Shown: piece after piece, positions 49,435 through 57,848 of the stretch
Layout: every line of letters begins with the position of its first letter
Numbering within the stretch: the stretch's first letter is position 1
Assembly: GCF_018614875.1 (NCBI RefSeq)
Contig: NZ_JAGGNW010000002.1
Coordinates: 310,001 to 374,000, forward strand
Length of the DNA: 64,000 nucleotides
Direction of reading: 5' to 3'
Source: Variovorax paradoxus
GTDB lineage: Bacteria > Pseudomonadota > Gammaproteobacteria > Burkholderiales > Burkholderiaceae_C
Made by a program: the position numbers and the translations under genes
The notes under the pieces: model-generated
Databases searched by the model: none
Seen by the model: the letters and a program-made list of their open reading frames with translations, nothing else
What the model was told of the DNA's origin: nothing

Positions 49435-49710
49435 GTGAGCGTCCGGGCCCTGCGTTCCACCTTCGGCCCCAACTGCCATTGGTGCGGCCTGCCCATGGAC
49501 TTCGACGAGCCGCACGGCAGACCCGAGTCCGCGACCGTCGAGCACCTGATCGATTCGACGCTCGGCGGGGTGCGCTCGCAAAAGCACCGCCGGCTGGCGC
49601 ACGCCGCCTGCAACCACGCACGCAACGAGTTCCGCATGCAGGCCGAGCGCCAGTTCCAGCGCTGGATCGCCGAGCGCCAAGCCTCCGCGAAAACCCTGAC
49701 TGATAAATAG
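49435..49710 (+). CDS. Small HNH-type nuclease-like protein
   Basis: A 91-residue protein with a GTG start. It has CHWC near residues 14-17, then EHLIDSTLGG and HAACNHARNEFR, an arrangement matching a compact HNH/Zn-finger fold with C-x2-C, a central E-H and H-x3-N (HAACN). The function is unknown; free-standing HNH proteins can be nicking nucleases. It lies between the sigma-54 activator and the promoter it probably serves, 31 nt after the activator stop, and its end overlaps the first upstream palindrome. No strong ribosome site is seen. Confidence 0.7.
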   Translation: MSVRALRSTFGPNCHWCGLPMDFDEPHGRPESATVEHLIDSTLGGVRSQKHRRLAHAACNHARNEFRMQAERQFQRWIAERQASAKTLTDK

Positions 49711-49753
49711 ACAGTTGTCTGAAGTTCAGGCGCATCAAGTGTTCTGAATTCAG
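49709..49753 (+). promoter_or_regulatory. Candidate enhancer sites upstream of the sigma-54 promoter
   Basis: Three small palindromes lie 55-100 bp before the -24 element: AGACA-GT-TGTCT (49709-49720), CTGAA-G-TTCAG (49719-49729) and CTGAATTCAG (49744-49753). The last two share the CTGAA/TTCAG arms, about 24 bp apart centre to centre, a plausible pair of activator sites. Confidence 0.5.
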
Positions 49754-49807
49754 TCGGCGGGCGCTTTTCCCGAATGAAGAAGCGTTTGTTATCAATGGGT
49801 TACCTGA

Positions 49808-49823
49808 TGGCACGAACTGTGCA
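49808..49823 (+). promoter_or_regulatory. Sigma-54 (-24/-12) promoter
   Basis: TGGCAC-GAACT-GTGCA has the essential GG and GC dinucleotides 10 bp apart (GG 49809-49810, GC 49821-49822) and one mismatch from TGGCAC-N5-TTGCA. It lies 31 bp upstream of the ABC binding-protein start, with AGGAGA as ribosome site, and just downstream of a sigma-54 activator gene. Confidence 0.8.
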
Positions 49824-49854
49824 ATATTCAGTCACCTAATTCAGGAGACAAAGA

Positions 49855-51042
49855 ATGAACCGTCGCCACCTCGTCGCCCTGGCCGCACTTGCCGCCTGCA
49901 CTGCCTCCGCACCCGCCTGGGCCCAGTCCAACGAAATCCGCATCGCCCACATCTACAGCAAGACCGGTCCGCTCGAGGCCTACGGCAAGCAGACGCAGAC
50001 CGGCTTCACCATGGGCCTGGACTACGCCACCGGCGGCACGATGATGGTCAACGGCAAGAAGCTGGTGGTCATCGAGAAGGACGACCAGGGCAAGCCCGAT
50101 CTCGGCAAGTCGCTGCTGGCCGCCGCCTATTCCGACGACAAGGCCGCGCTGGCGGTGGGTCCGACGGCTTCGGGCGTGGCGCTGGCCATGCTGCCGGTGG
50201 CCGAGGAATACAAGAAGATCCTGATCGTGGAGCCGGCGGTCGCCGATTCGATCACCGGCGACAAGTGGAACAAGTACATCTTCCGCACCGGCCGCAATTC
50301 GAGCCAGGATGCGATCTCCAACGCGGTGGCCATCGACAAGGCCGGCGTGACCGTGGCCACGCTGGCGCAGGACAACGCCTTCGGCCGCGACGGCGTGAAG
50401 GCCTTCGGCGCCGCGCTCAAGAAAGCCAAGCTGGTGCACGAGGAATACCTGCCGCCCGCCACCACCGACTTCACGGCCGGCGCACAGCGCCTGATCGACA
50501 AGCTCAAGGACCAGCCAGGCCGCAAGATCATCTGGATCGTCTGGGCCGGCGCGGGCAACCCGTTCAAGATCGTCGACCTCGACCTGAAGCGCTACGGCAT
50601 CGAGATTGCCACCGGCGGCAACATCCTGCCCGCCATGGCGGCCTACAAGAACCTGCCGGGCATGGAAGGCGCGGCGTACTACTACTTCGGCATTCCGAAG
50701 AACCCGGTCAACGAGGCGCTGGTGTCGGCCCACTACAAGGAGTTCAAGACGCCGCCGGACTTCTTCACGGCCGGCGGTTTCTCGGCCGCGATGGCGGCGG
50801 TCACGGCGCTCAAGAAGACGGGCGGCGACACCAGCACCAACAAGCTCATCGGCGCCATGGAAGGCATGAGCTTCGACACGCCCAAGGGCAAGATGACCTT
50901 CCGCAAGGAAGACCACCAGGCGATGCAGTCGATGTACCACTTCAAGATCAAGGCCGACCCGGCGTTCGCCTGGGGCGTACCCGAGCTGGTGCACGAGATC
51001 AAGCCCGAAGAGATGGACATTCCCATCAAGAACAAGCGCTGA
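49855..51042 (+). CDS. Branched-chain-type ABC transporter binding protein
   Basis: A 395-residue exported solute-binding protein of the Leu/Ile/Val (LivJ-like) family. The signal peptide is cleaved near AWA-QS (residue 23). The mature start EIRIAHIYSKTGPLEAYGKQTQTGFTMGLDYATGG and later QDNAFGRDGVKAFGAALKKAG-type strands are family hallmarks. The first gene after the sigma-54 promoter, with AGGAGA upstream. The LivJ family binds amino acids, amides, aromatic or aliphatic acids, so ligand is open; the hydrolase genes nearby point to short hydroxyacids or oligomers (inference). Confidence 0.92.
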   Translation: MNRRHLVALAALAACTASAPAWAQSNEIRIAHIYSKTGPLEAYGKQTQTGFTMGLDYATGGTMMVNGKKLVVIEKDDQGKPDLGKSLLAAAYSDDKAALAVGPTASGVALAMLPVAEEYKKILIVEPAVADSITGDKWNKYIFRTGRNSSQDAISNAVAIDKAGVTVATLAQDNAFGRDGVKAFGAALKKAKLVHEEYLPPATTDFTAGAQRLIDKLKDQPGRKIIWIVWAGAGNPFKIVDLDLKRYGIEIATGGNILPAMAAYKNLPGMEGAAYYYFGIPKNPVNEALVSAHYKEFKTPPDFFTAGGFSAAMAAVTALKKTGGDTSTNKLIGAMEGMSFDTPKGKMTFRKEDHQAMQSMYHFKIKADPAFAWGVPELVHEIKPEEMDIPIKNKR

Positions 51043-51070
51043 CCACAGCGCCCGATCGTCACCCCTAGCC

Positions 51071-51122
51071 GCGGCGCTCGCTTGCGCCGCACCCCTTTCG
51101 CCCCGGATGGCCGCCGGGCGAA
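51071..51122 (+). terminator. Tandem hairpins after the binding-protein gene
   Basis: Two hairpins follow the binding-protein stop: GCGGCGC/GCGCCGC (51071-51077 with 51084-51090) and TTCGCCC/GGGCGAA (51097-51103 with 51116-51122). There is no long T-run, so partial termination or mRNA protection, giving more binding protein than the rest of the operon, is likely. Confidence 0.45.
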
Positions 51123-51212
51123 GCGCCAGCCTGCGTCCGCGCAGCCGGGCGTGATCCACGGCCGATTCGTCAGCAAGCAAGCGTTCGATACCCACAACAC
51201 AAGGAGACAGCG

Positions 51213-52658
51213 ATGCGATCGATGAACTGGAAGGGACTTGCCGCGGCCGCGGCAATCGTGGTGGCGGCGCAGGCCGCGACGGCGGCCGTGCCGCTGCCGA
51301 CGCTCGGCGCGAACCCGGCGGAGGTGAGCGTGTCCGGCCTCTCGGCGGGCGGCTTCATGGCCGTGCAATTGCACGTGGCCTATTCGGCCACCTTCAAGCG
51401 CGGCGCCGGCGTGGTGGCCGGCGGGCCGTACTATTGCGCCGAAGGCTCGGTGGTCAACGCCACCGGGCGCTGCATGGCCCACGGCAGCAGCATTCCCGTG
51501 TCGTCGCTCGTGAGCACCACCAACAGCTGGGCCGCCAGCGGCGCGATCGATCCGGTGTCGAACATGACCGGCTCCAAGGTGTACCTGTTCTCCGGCACCT
51601 CGGACAACACCGTCAAGCCGGCGGTGATGGACGACCTCAAGACCTACTACCAGAGCTTCGTGCCCGCGGCCAACACGGTCTACAGGAACAACATCGGCGC
51701 GGGCCACGCGATGGTCACCGACGACTACGGCGGCGCCTGCAGCACCACCGCCGCGCCCTACATCAACAACTGCGGCTTCGATCTGGCGGGCGAGATCCTC
51801 ACGCAGCTCTACGGGCCGCTGAACCCGCGCAACAACGGCACGCTGGGCGGCACGTTCACCGAGTTCAACCAGTCGGAGTTCATCACCGGCCACGGCGTGG
51901 CCGCCACCGGCTGGATCTACGTGCCGCAGGCCTGCATCACCACCTCGTGCCGCGTGCACCTGGTGCTGCACGGCTGCAAGCAGAACTACACCGACGTGAG
52001 CGACCAGTACGTGCGCAAGACCGGCTACAACCGCTGGGCCGACACCAACAACATCGTGCTGATCTACCCGCAGACCAGCACCGCCGCCACCAACAGCTGC
52101 TGGGACTGGTGGGGCTACGACAACGCGAACTACGCGAAGAAGTCGGGCCCGCAGATGGCGGCGATGAAGGCCATGGTCGACCGCGTGACCAGTTCGGGTG
52201 GCGGCTCGTCGCTGCCGGCTCCCACCGGCGTCGGCACCTCGGGTGCAACCAGCAGCAGCATGGTGATCGGCTGGGCCGGCGTCTCGGTTGCCACCGGGTA
52301 CAACGTCTACCGCGGCGGCAGCAAGGTCAACGCCGCGCCGGTGGCCGGCACCAACTACACCGACACCGGCCTGGCCGCGTCCACCACCTACGGCTGGACC
52401 GTGGCGGCGCTGGACGCCGGCAACGCGCAGGGCGCGATGTCGACCGCGGCCACGGGCACCACCCTTGCCGGCAGCGGTGGTGGCGGAACCTGCTACACGG
52501 CCAGCAACTATGCGCACACCGCGGCAGGGCGCGCCTACGCGCTGTGGGGCCTCACCTATGCCTACGGCTCGGGGCAGTCGATGGGCCTGTGGAACGTCTA
52601 CGTGACCACCACGCTGAAGCAGACGGGCCCCAACTACTACGTGATCGGCACCTGCTGA
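51213..52658 (+). CDS. Secreted polyhydroxyalkanoate depolymerase-like esterase
   Basis: A 481-residue secreted enzyme. After a signal peptide (cleavage near TAA-VP, about residue 25) comes a type 2 catalytic domain of extracellular short-chain PHA depolymerases: lipase box G-L-S-A-G-G near residue 44 with Ser nucleophile, an Asp in SGTSDNTVKP, a His in GAGHAMVTDD, and the oxyanion segment VHLVLHGCKQ. A fibronectin III-like linker (about 330-418) and a small C-terminal domain starting CYTASNYAHTAAGRAYALWGL, probably a substrate-binding domain, follow. It should release 3-hydroxybutyrate or oligomers outside the cell. It sits inside a liv-type ABC operon, GGAGA before ATG. Confidence 0.87.
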   Translation: MRSMNWKGLAAAAAIVVAAQAATAAVPLPTLGANPAEVSVSGLSAGGFMAVQLHVAYSATFKRGAGVVAGGPYYCAEGSVVNATGRCMAHGSSIPVSSLVSTTNSWAASGAIDPVSNMTGSKVYLFSGTSDNTVKPAVMDDLKTYYQSFVPAANTVYRNNIGAGHAMVTDDYGGACSTTAAPYINNCGFDLAGEILTQLYGPLNPRNNGTLGGTFTEFNQSEFITGHGVAATGWIYVPQACITTSCRVHLVLHGCKQNYTDVSDQYVRKTGYNRWADTNNIVLIYPQTSTAATNSCWDWWGYDNANYAKKSGPQMAAMKAMVDRVTSSGGGSSLPAPTGVGTSGATSSSMVIGWAGVSVATGYNVYRGGSKVNAAPVAGTNYTDTGLAASTTYGWTVAALDAGNAQGAMSTAATGTTLAGSGGGGTCYTASNYAHTAAGRAYALWGLTYAYGSGQSMGLWNVYVTTTLKQTGPNYYVIGTC

Positions 52659-52699
52659 GGCCCCTCTTCATTTCCCTTCCTGATTTGCAATGACCCACG

Positions 52700-53464
52700 A
52701 TGCTTGAGACGCTAGACCTGACCATCCGCTTCGGCGGGCACGTGGCCGTCAACGGCGTGAGCTGCGCCTTCGCGCCGGGCACGCTGACGGCCATCGTCGG
52801 CCCCAACGGCGCGGGCAAGACCACCTACTTCAACCTGATCTCGGGCCAGCTCAAGGCGAGCGCGGGCACGGTGTCGCTCGACGGGCAGCCGCTCTCGGGC
52901 CTGTCGCCGTCGGCGCGCACGCATGCGGGGCTGGGGCGGGCCTTCCAGCTCACCAACCTGTTTCCCAACCTCACGGTGCTGGAGAACGTGCGCCTCGCGG
53001 TGCAGGCCACGCGCACCGGCGCGCACCGGCGCGGGCTCAACCTGTGGAGCATCTGGAGCGACCACAAGGGGCTGACCGAGCGCGCCGACCAGATCCTCGC
53101 GGACGTGGCGCTCAAATCGCGCGAGCACGCCACGGTCGCGAGCCTGCCGCACGGCGACCAGCGAAAGCTCGAAGTAGCGCTGCTGATGGCGCTCGAACCC
53201 AAGGTCTTCATGTTCGACGAACCCACGGCCGGCATGAACGCGGCCGAAGCGCCGGTCATCCTCGACCTGATCCGCAAGCTCAAGCAGGACAAGAGCAAGA
53301 CCATCCTGCTGGTCGAACACAAGATGGACGTGGTGCGCGAACTCGCGGACCGCATCATCGTGCTGCACAACGGCACGCTGGTGGCCGACGGGGAACCGGC
53401 CGAGGTGATTGCCTCGCCGGTGGTGCAAGAGGCCTACCTGGGCATCGCGAAGGAGGCTGCATGA
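52700..53464 (+). CDS. livG: ABC transporter ATPase, LivG type
   Basis: A 254-residue ATPase of the branched-chain amino acid transporter family. Walker A is GPNGAGKTT, signature LPHGDQRKLEVALLMALEP (LivG-type LP.G.QR variant), Walker B VFMFDEPTAGMN, H-loop VEHKMD. It overlaps the livF gene by 4 nt. It energises import with LivF for the binding protein at 49855. The symbol names the subunit type, not the substrate. Confidence 0.92.
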   Translation: MLETLDLTIRFGGHVAVNGVSCAFAPGTLTAIVGPNGAGKTTYFNLISGQLKASAGTVSLDGQPLSGLSPSARTHAGLGRAFQLTNLFPNLTVLENVRLAVQATRTGAHRRGLNLWSIWSDHKGLTERADQILADVALKSREHATVASLPHGDQRKLEVALLMALEPKVFMFDEPTAGMNAAEAPVILDLIRKLKQDKSKTILLVEHKMDVVRELADRIIVLHNGTLVADGEPAEVIASPVVQEAYLGIAKEAA

Positions 53465-54180
53465 ACCTGCTCGAACTCCAGGGCGTGCACACGCACATCG
53501 GGGCGTACCACATCCTGCACGGCGTCGACCTTGCCGTGCCCAAGGGCCAGCTCACCATGCTGCTGGGCCGCAACGGCGCGGGCAAGACCACCACGCTGCG
53601 GACCATCATGGGCCTGTGGCATGCGTCGCAGGGCAGGGTGCGCTTCGGCGACAAGGAAATCACCGCGCAGCACACGCCGCAGATCGCCGGCCTCGGCATC
53701 GCCTATGTGCCCGAGAACATGGGCATCTTCTCCGACCTCACGGTGAAGGAGAACATGTTGCTTGCCGCGCGCGGCGCCAAGAACGCTGCACAGATCGACG
53801 ACACGCGCCTGAAGTGGATCTTCAAGCTCTTTCCCGCGGTCGAGAAGTTCTGGAACCATCCGGCCGGCAAGCTCTCGGGCGGGCAGAAGCAGATGCTGGC
53901 GGTGTCGCGCGCCATCGTCGAGCCGCGCGAGCTGCTGCTGATCGACGAACCCAGCAAGGGCCTTGCGCCCGTGATGATCAACAACATGATCGACGCCTTC
54001 GCCGAGCTCAAGCGAAGCGGCGTGACCATCTTGCTGGTGGAGCAGAACATCAACTTCGCCCAGCGCCTGGGCGACACCGTCGCGGTGATGGACAACGGCC
54101 GCGTGGTGCACAGCGGCTCCATGGCGGATTTTTCCGCCGACGCGCAACTGCAGCAATCTCTATTGGGTCTCGCGCTATGA
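53461..54180 (+). CDS. livF: ABC transporter ATPase, LivF type
   Basis: A 239-residue ATPase: Walker A GRNGAGKTTT, Q-loop VPENMGIFSDLTVKEN, signature LSGGQKQMLAVSRA, Walker B LLLIDEPSKGLAP, H-loop VEQNIN. The GLAP after Walker B is typical of LivF. The ATG overlaps the livG stop. A 154-bp gap with a REP-like double hairpin separates it from the permease genes, which is unusual within a Liv operon. Confidence 0.93.
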   Translation: MNLLELQGVHTHIGAYHILHGVDLAVPKGQLTMLLGRNGAGKTTTLRTIMGLWHASQGRVRFGDKEITAQHTPQIAGLGIAYVPENMGIFSDLTVKENMLLAARGAKNAAQIDDTRLKWIFKLFPAVEKFWNHPAGKLSGGQKQMLAVSRAIVEPRELLLIDEPSKGLAPVMINNMIDAFAELKRSGVTILLVEQNINFAQRLGDTVAVMDNGRVVHSGSMADFSADAQLQQSLLGLAL

Positions 54181-54198
54181 CGTACTTGATGTCTTGTC

Positions 54199-54312
54199 CC
54201 CTCTCCCGCTTGCGGGAGAGGGCTAGGGTGAGGGCAGGCGGCCTGCGCAATGGTCCGGCCCTCACACCTACGCCGCTCGCCCTCACCCCAACCCTCTCCC
54301 CGAGGGAGAGGG
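54199..54312. repeat. REP-type double hairpin inside the liv operon
   Basis: Two strong hairpins in mirror order: an 11-bp stem with TT loop (54199-54209 with 54212-54222) and a 9-bp stem with CGA loop (54292-54300 with 54304-54312). Their inner flanks, AGGGTGAGGGC and GCCCTCACCCC, are also inverted copies. The CCCTCTCCC/GGGAGAGGG core and GGGTGAGGGC flank match the outer ends of the repeat at 40447-41152, so both belong to one family. It lies between livF and livH. Confidence 0.88.
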
Positions 54313-54334
54313 AGCAAGAAAAGGGGGCGCAGCC

Positions 54335-55318
54335 ATGAAGGCATTCGACTTCGACTGGAAGCCGCTGCTTCTCGCTCCCATCCTCGCGCTCGTCGCGCTG
54401 CCGCTCACCGGCTCCTTCTCGACCTGGCTCACGCTCACGGTCGCGGGGCTGGCGATGGGCATGATCGTCTTCATCATTGCCTCGGGCCTCACGCTGGTGT
54501 TCGGCCTGATGGACGTGCTCAACTTCGGCCACGGCGTGTTCATCGCGCTCGGTGCCTTCGTGGCCAGCAGCGTGCTCGGCCTGATGGGCGACTGGACCGG
54601 CTCGGGCGAGTTGTGGCGCAACCTCGTGGCGGTGTTTCCGGCCATGCTGGTCGCGATGGCGGTGGCCGGTGCGGTGGGCCTCGCGTTCGAGCGCTTCATC
54701 GTGCGGCCGGTGTACGGCCAGCACCTGAAGCAGATCCTCATCACCATGGGCGGCATGATCATCGGCGAGGAGCTCATCAAGGTGATCTGGGGCCCGGCGC
54801 AGATTCCGCTGCCGCTGCCCGAGGCGCTGCGCGGCTCGCTGTTCGTGGCCGATGCGGCGATCAGCAAGTACCGGCTGCTGGCGGTGGCGGTGGGCGTGGT
54901 GGTGTTCGGCCTGCTCGCATGGACGCTGGGGCGCACCAAGATCGGCCTGCTGATCCGCGCCGGCGTGCAGGACCGCGAGATGGTGGAGTCGCTTGGCTAC
55001 CGCATCGGCCGGCTGTTCGTCGGCGTGTTCGTGGTGGGCAGCGCGCTGGCTGGCCTGGGCGGCGTGATGTGGGGGCTGTTCCAGCAGAACCTGGTGCCGC
55101 AGATGGGCGCGCAGGTCAACGTGCTGATCTTCATCGTGATCATCATCGGCGGGCTCGGCTCGACGGGCGGCGCGCTGATCGGCGCACTGCTGGTGGGACT
55201 CATGACCAACTACATCGGCTTCCTGCTGCCCACGCTCACGCAGTTCGCGAGCATCCTGCTGATGGTGGCGGTGCTGCTGTGGCGCCCGCAGGGCGTGTAC
55301 CCCGTGGCGAACCGTTGA
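54335..55318 (+). CDS. livH: ABC transporter permease, LivH type
   Basis: A 327-residue membrane protein with about eight helices, including ASGLTLVFGLMDVLNFGHGVFIALGAF (the LivH signature), FERFIVRPVYGQHLKQILITMGGMIIGEEL and LIFIVIIIGGLGSTGGALIGALLVG. It forms the membrane channel with LivM. An AAGGGGGC ribosome-like site precedes the ATG, 23 nt after the REP element. Confidence 0.92.
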   Translation: MKAFDFDWKPLLLAPILALVALPLTGSFSTWLTLTVAGLAMGMIVFIIASGLTLVFGLMDVLNFGHGVFIALGAFVASSVLGLMGDWTGSGELWRNLVAVFPAMLVAMAVAGAVGLAFERFIVRPVYGQHLKQILITMGGMIIGEELIKVIWGPAQIPLPLPEALRGSLFVADAAISKYRLLAVAVGVVVFGLLAWTLGRTKIGLLIRAGVQDREMVESLGYRIGRLFVGVFVVGSALAGLGGVMWGLFQQNLVPQMGAQVNVLIFIVIIIGGLGSTGGALIGALLVGLMTNYIGFLLPTLTQFASILLMVAVLLWRPQGVYPVANR

Positions 55319-55334
55319 GAAAGAAGAAGCCGCC

Positions 55335-56402
55335 ATGTTCCTGAAACGACTTCTCTCCAACGACATGCCGAAGAGCCGCCTGCTGGCGCTGCTGCTGGTG
55401 GCGCTGTTCCTCGCGCTGGCCTTTGCGCCGTTCATCTTTCCGGGCGTGAAGGCGCTCAGCGTCGCGGCCAAGATCCTGGTGTTCGTGGTGCTGGTCGCGA
55501 GCTTCGACCTGCTCTTGGGCTACACCGGCATCGTGAGCTTCGCGCACACCATGTTCTTCGGCATCGGCGCGTACGGCATCGCCATCTCGGCGTCGCGGCT
55601 CGGGCCCAGCTGGGGCGCGGTGCTGCTCGGCCTGGCGGCATCGCTTGCGATCTCGCTGGTGCTCTCGTTCGCCATCGGGCTGTTCTCGCTGCGGGTGCGC
55701 GCGATCTTCTTCGCGATGATCACACTGGCCGTGGCCTCGGCCTTCCAGACGCTGGCGTCGCAGCTGTCGGATTTCACCGGCGGCGAAGACGGCCTGACCT
55801 TCAAGCTGCCCGAGCTGATTTCGCCGAGCTTCGAGTTCTCCGAAGAGCCCTTCCTCGGCGTCTCGCTCGATGGCCGGCTGCTGTGCTACTACCTGCTCTT
55901 CGCGGCGGCGGTGGTGCTGGTGCTCGCGCTGCTGCGCATCGTGAATTCGCCTTTCGGCCGCGTGCTGCAGGCCATTCGCGAGAACGAGTTCCGCGCCGAG
56001 GCCATCGGCTACCGCGTGGTGGTGTACCGCACCACGGCCGCCGTGCTGTCGGCGCTGTTCGCCACGCTGGCCGGCGCCATGCTCGCGATCTGGCTGCGCT
56101 ACAACGGGCCCGACACTTCGCTGAGCTTCGAGATCATGATCGACGTGCTGCTGATCGTGGTGATCGGCGGCATGGGCACCATTTACGGCGCAGCCATCGG
56201 CGCGGTGCTGTTCGTGGTGGCGCAGAGCTACCTGCAGGATTTGCTGCGCATGGGCAGCGAGGCCGCGAACGGCTTGCCTTGGCTGGCCGCGTTGCTGTCG
56301 CCCGACCGCTGGCTGCTGTGGCTGGGCGTGCTGTTCGTGCTGTCCGTCTATTACTTCCCCACCGGCATCGTCGGAAAACTGCGAACAAGAGCTGCACGAT
56401 GA
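55335..56402 (+). CDS. livM: ABC transporter permease, LivM type
   Basis: A 355-residue membrane protein of the LivM type, with an N-terminal membrane region, the signature LLLGYTGIVSFAHTMFFGIGAYG, IRENEFRAEAIGYRVVVYRTTAAVLSAL and IDVLLIVVIGGMGTIYGAAIGAVLF. It pairs with LivH. It starts 17 nt after livH; its stop overlaps the hydrolase gene at 56399, so the hydrolase belongs to the operon. Confidence 0.92.
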   Translation: MFLKRLLSNDMPKSRLLALLLVALFLALAFAPFIFPGVKALSVAAKILVFVVLVASFDLLLGYTGIVSFAHTMFFGIGAYGIAISASRLGPSWGAVLLGLAASLAISLVLSFAIGLFSLRVRAIFFAMITLAVASAFQTLASQLSDFTGGEDGLTFKLPELISPSFEFSEEPFLGVSLDGRLLCYYLLFAAAVVLVLALLRIVNSPFGRVLQAIRENEFRAEAIGYRVVVYRTTAAVLSALFATLAGAMLAIWLRYNGPDTSLSFEIMIDVLLIVVIGGMGTIYGAAIGAVLFVVAQSYLQDLLRMGSEAANGLPWLAALLSPDRWLLWLGVLFVLSVYYFPTGIVGKLRTRAAR

Positions 56403-57289
56403 GCGACAACAACGACAACATTCCACTCTCCCGCTATGCGCAGCTTGCGGGCCGCGAGATCCACTGGCTCGACTGGGGCATGCCTGAGGCGCCGGTGATC
56501 ATTGCCTGGCACGGCCTTGCGCGCACCTGCCGCGACATGGACGAGCTGGCACAGCACTTTGCAACGCGCGGCTTCCGCGTGATCTGCCCCGACACCATCG
56601 GCCGCGGCCTGAGCCAGTGGAGCCCGCTGCCCGACGAGGAATACCAGCTCTCGTTCTACGCCCGCATCGCCGGCGCGCTGTGCGACGAACTGCGGCTGGG
56701 CCGCGTGCACTGGGTCGGCACGTCGATGGGCGGCGCCATCGGCACGGTCTGCGCCTCGGGCCTGTTCGAGCCGCGCATGAAGGCGCGCATTGCGAGCCTC
56801 ACGCTCAACGACAACGCGCCGGAACTCGCGCAGGCGGCCATCGAGCGCATCCGCGCCTATGCCGGCGAGCCACCGTCGTTCGACACCGTGGCCGAACTGG
56901 AGGCATTTTTCCGCACCGTCTACAAGCCCTATGGCTGGCTCAGCGATGCGCAGTGGCGCCGCCTGACCGAAAGCTCCACGCGCCGCCTGCCCGACGGCCG
57001 CGTGACGCCGCACTACGACCCGGCGATGGTCCGGCAGTTCAGCGCGCGCGAGAACGACTACCTGATCTGGCCGCATTACGACGTGATCGAGGCGCCGGTG
57101 CTGTGCCTGCGCGGCGCCGAGTCGGACCTGGTGCTGCCCGAGGTGACGCAGCAGATGCAGCAGCGCGGGCCTGGCGCCGCCGGGTTGCTGAAGGTGATCG
57201 AAATTCAGGGGTGCGGCCACGCGCCCGCGCTCAACGTGCCGGAACAACTGGGGCTGATCGAAGGGTTTATCCGGGCGGCCGGTCGCTAG
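56399..57289 (+). CDS. Intracellular alpha/beta hydrolase
   Basis: A 296-residue alpha/beta hydrolase without a signal peptide. The oxyanion region WHGLARTCRDMDELAQHFATRG, the nucleophile elbow G-T-S-M-G-G, an Asp in GAESDLVLPE and a His in GCGHAPAL give a complete triad. The ATG overlaps the livM stop (ATGA), so it is co-transcribed with the ABC transporter. It may cleave an imported ester such as 3-hydroxybutyrate oligomers, given the secreted depolymerase upstream (inference). Substrate not fixed by sequence. Confidence 0.88.
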   Translation: MSDNNDNIPLSRYAQLAGREIHWLDWGMPEAPVIIAWHGLARTCRDMDELAQHFATRGFRVICPDTIGRGLSQWSPLPDEEYQLSFYARIAGALCDELRLGRVHWVGTSMGGAIGTVCASGLFEPRMKARIASLTLNDNAPELAQAAIERIRAYAGEPPSFDTVAELEAFFRTVYKPYGWLSDAQWRRLTESSTRRLPDGRVTPHYDPAMVRQFSARENDYLIWPHYDVIEAPVLCLRGAESDLVLPEVTQQMQQRGPGAAGLLKVIEIQGCGHAPALNVPEQLGLIEGFIRAAGR

Positions 57290-57341
57290 GAAGCTGTCGG
57301 CGAGACAATCGCCGCCGATTCCAACCACAAGGATTAACGCC

Positions 57342-57848
57342 ATGGCGCTTTCGATGTACGACCTGTCCGTGCCAGTCTTCTCCCGCGGACTCGGCCAGCT
57401 CACCCACCTGCTCGAGAAGAGCCTGGCGCATGCCAGGGCCAACGACATCGATCCGGCAACGCTGGTGGACGCGAGGCTCGCACCGGACATGCTCACGCTG
57501 GCCGGCCAGATCCAGCGCGCGAGCGATGCTTCGAAGCTCGGGGTGGCGCGCATCGCGGGCATCACGGCGCCGAGTTTTCCCGATGAGGAAAAGACGTATG
57601 ACGAACTGCTGGCGCGCATCGCGAAGACGCAGGATTTCCTCGCGACCGTGGATCGCGCGCTGATCGACGGCCAGGAAGAGCGTTCCGTGACCATCAAGGC
57701 GGGTGGAGGCGAGGCGCACCACACCGCGCAGCGCTACCTGCTCCAGTTCGCGCTGCCCAACTTCTTCTTCCACCTGACCACGGCCTACGACGTGCTGCGC
57801 CACAAGGGCATGCCCATCGGCAAGATGGACTATCTGGGCAAGTTCTGA
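57342..57848 (+). CDS. DUF1993 family protein
   Basis: A 168-residue cytoplasmic helical protein of the DUF1993 family: MYDLSVPVFSRGLGQLTHLLEKSLAHA, APDMLTLAGQIQRASDASK, and a C-terminal FALPNFFFHLTTAYDVLRHKGMPIGKMDYL with a conserved His, resembling DinB-like four-helix bundles. Function unknown. Its last 19 nt overlap the end of the convergent hemH. No strong ribosome site before ATG, though AAGGA lies nearby. Confidence 0.87.
   Translation: MALSMYDLSVPVFSRGLGQLTHLLEKSLAHARANDIDPATLVDARLAPDMLTLAGQIQRASDASKLGVARIAGITAPSFPDEEKTYDELLARIAKTQDFLATVDRALIDGQEERSVTIKAGGGEAHHTAQRYLLQFALPNFFFHLTTAYDVLRHKGMPIGKMDYLGKF

Noticed and set aside
49855..56402. A urea-transporter (urt) identity for the liv-type operon
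   Set aside because: Urt operons adjoin urease genes and carry the binding protein in another order; here the operon holds a depolymerase and a hydrolase and no urease gene.
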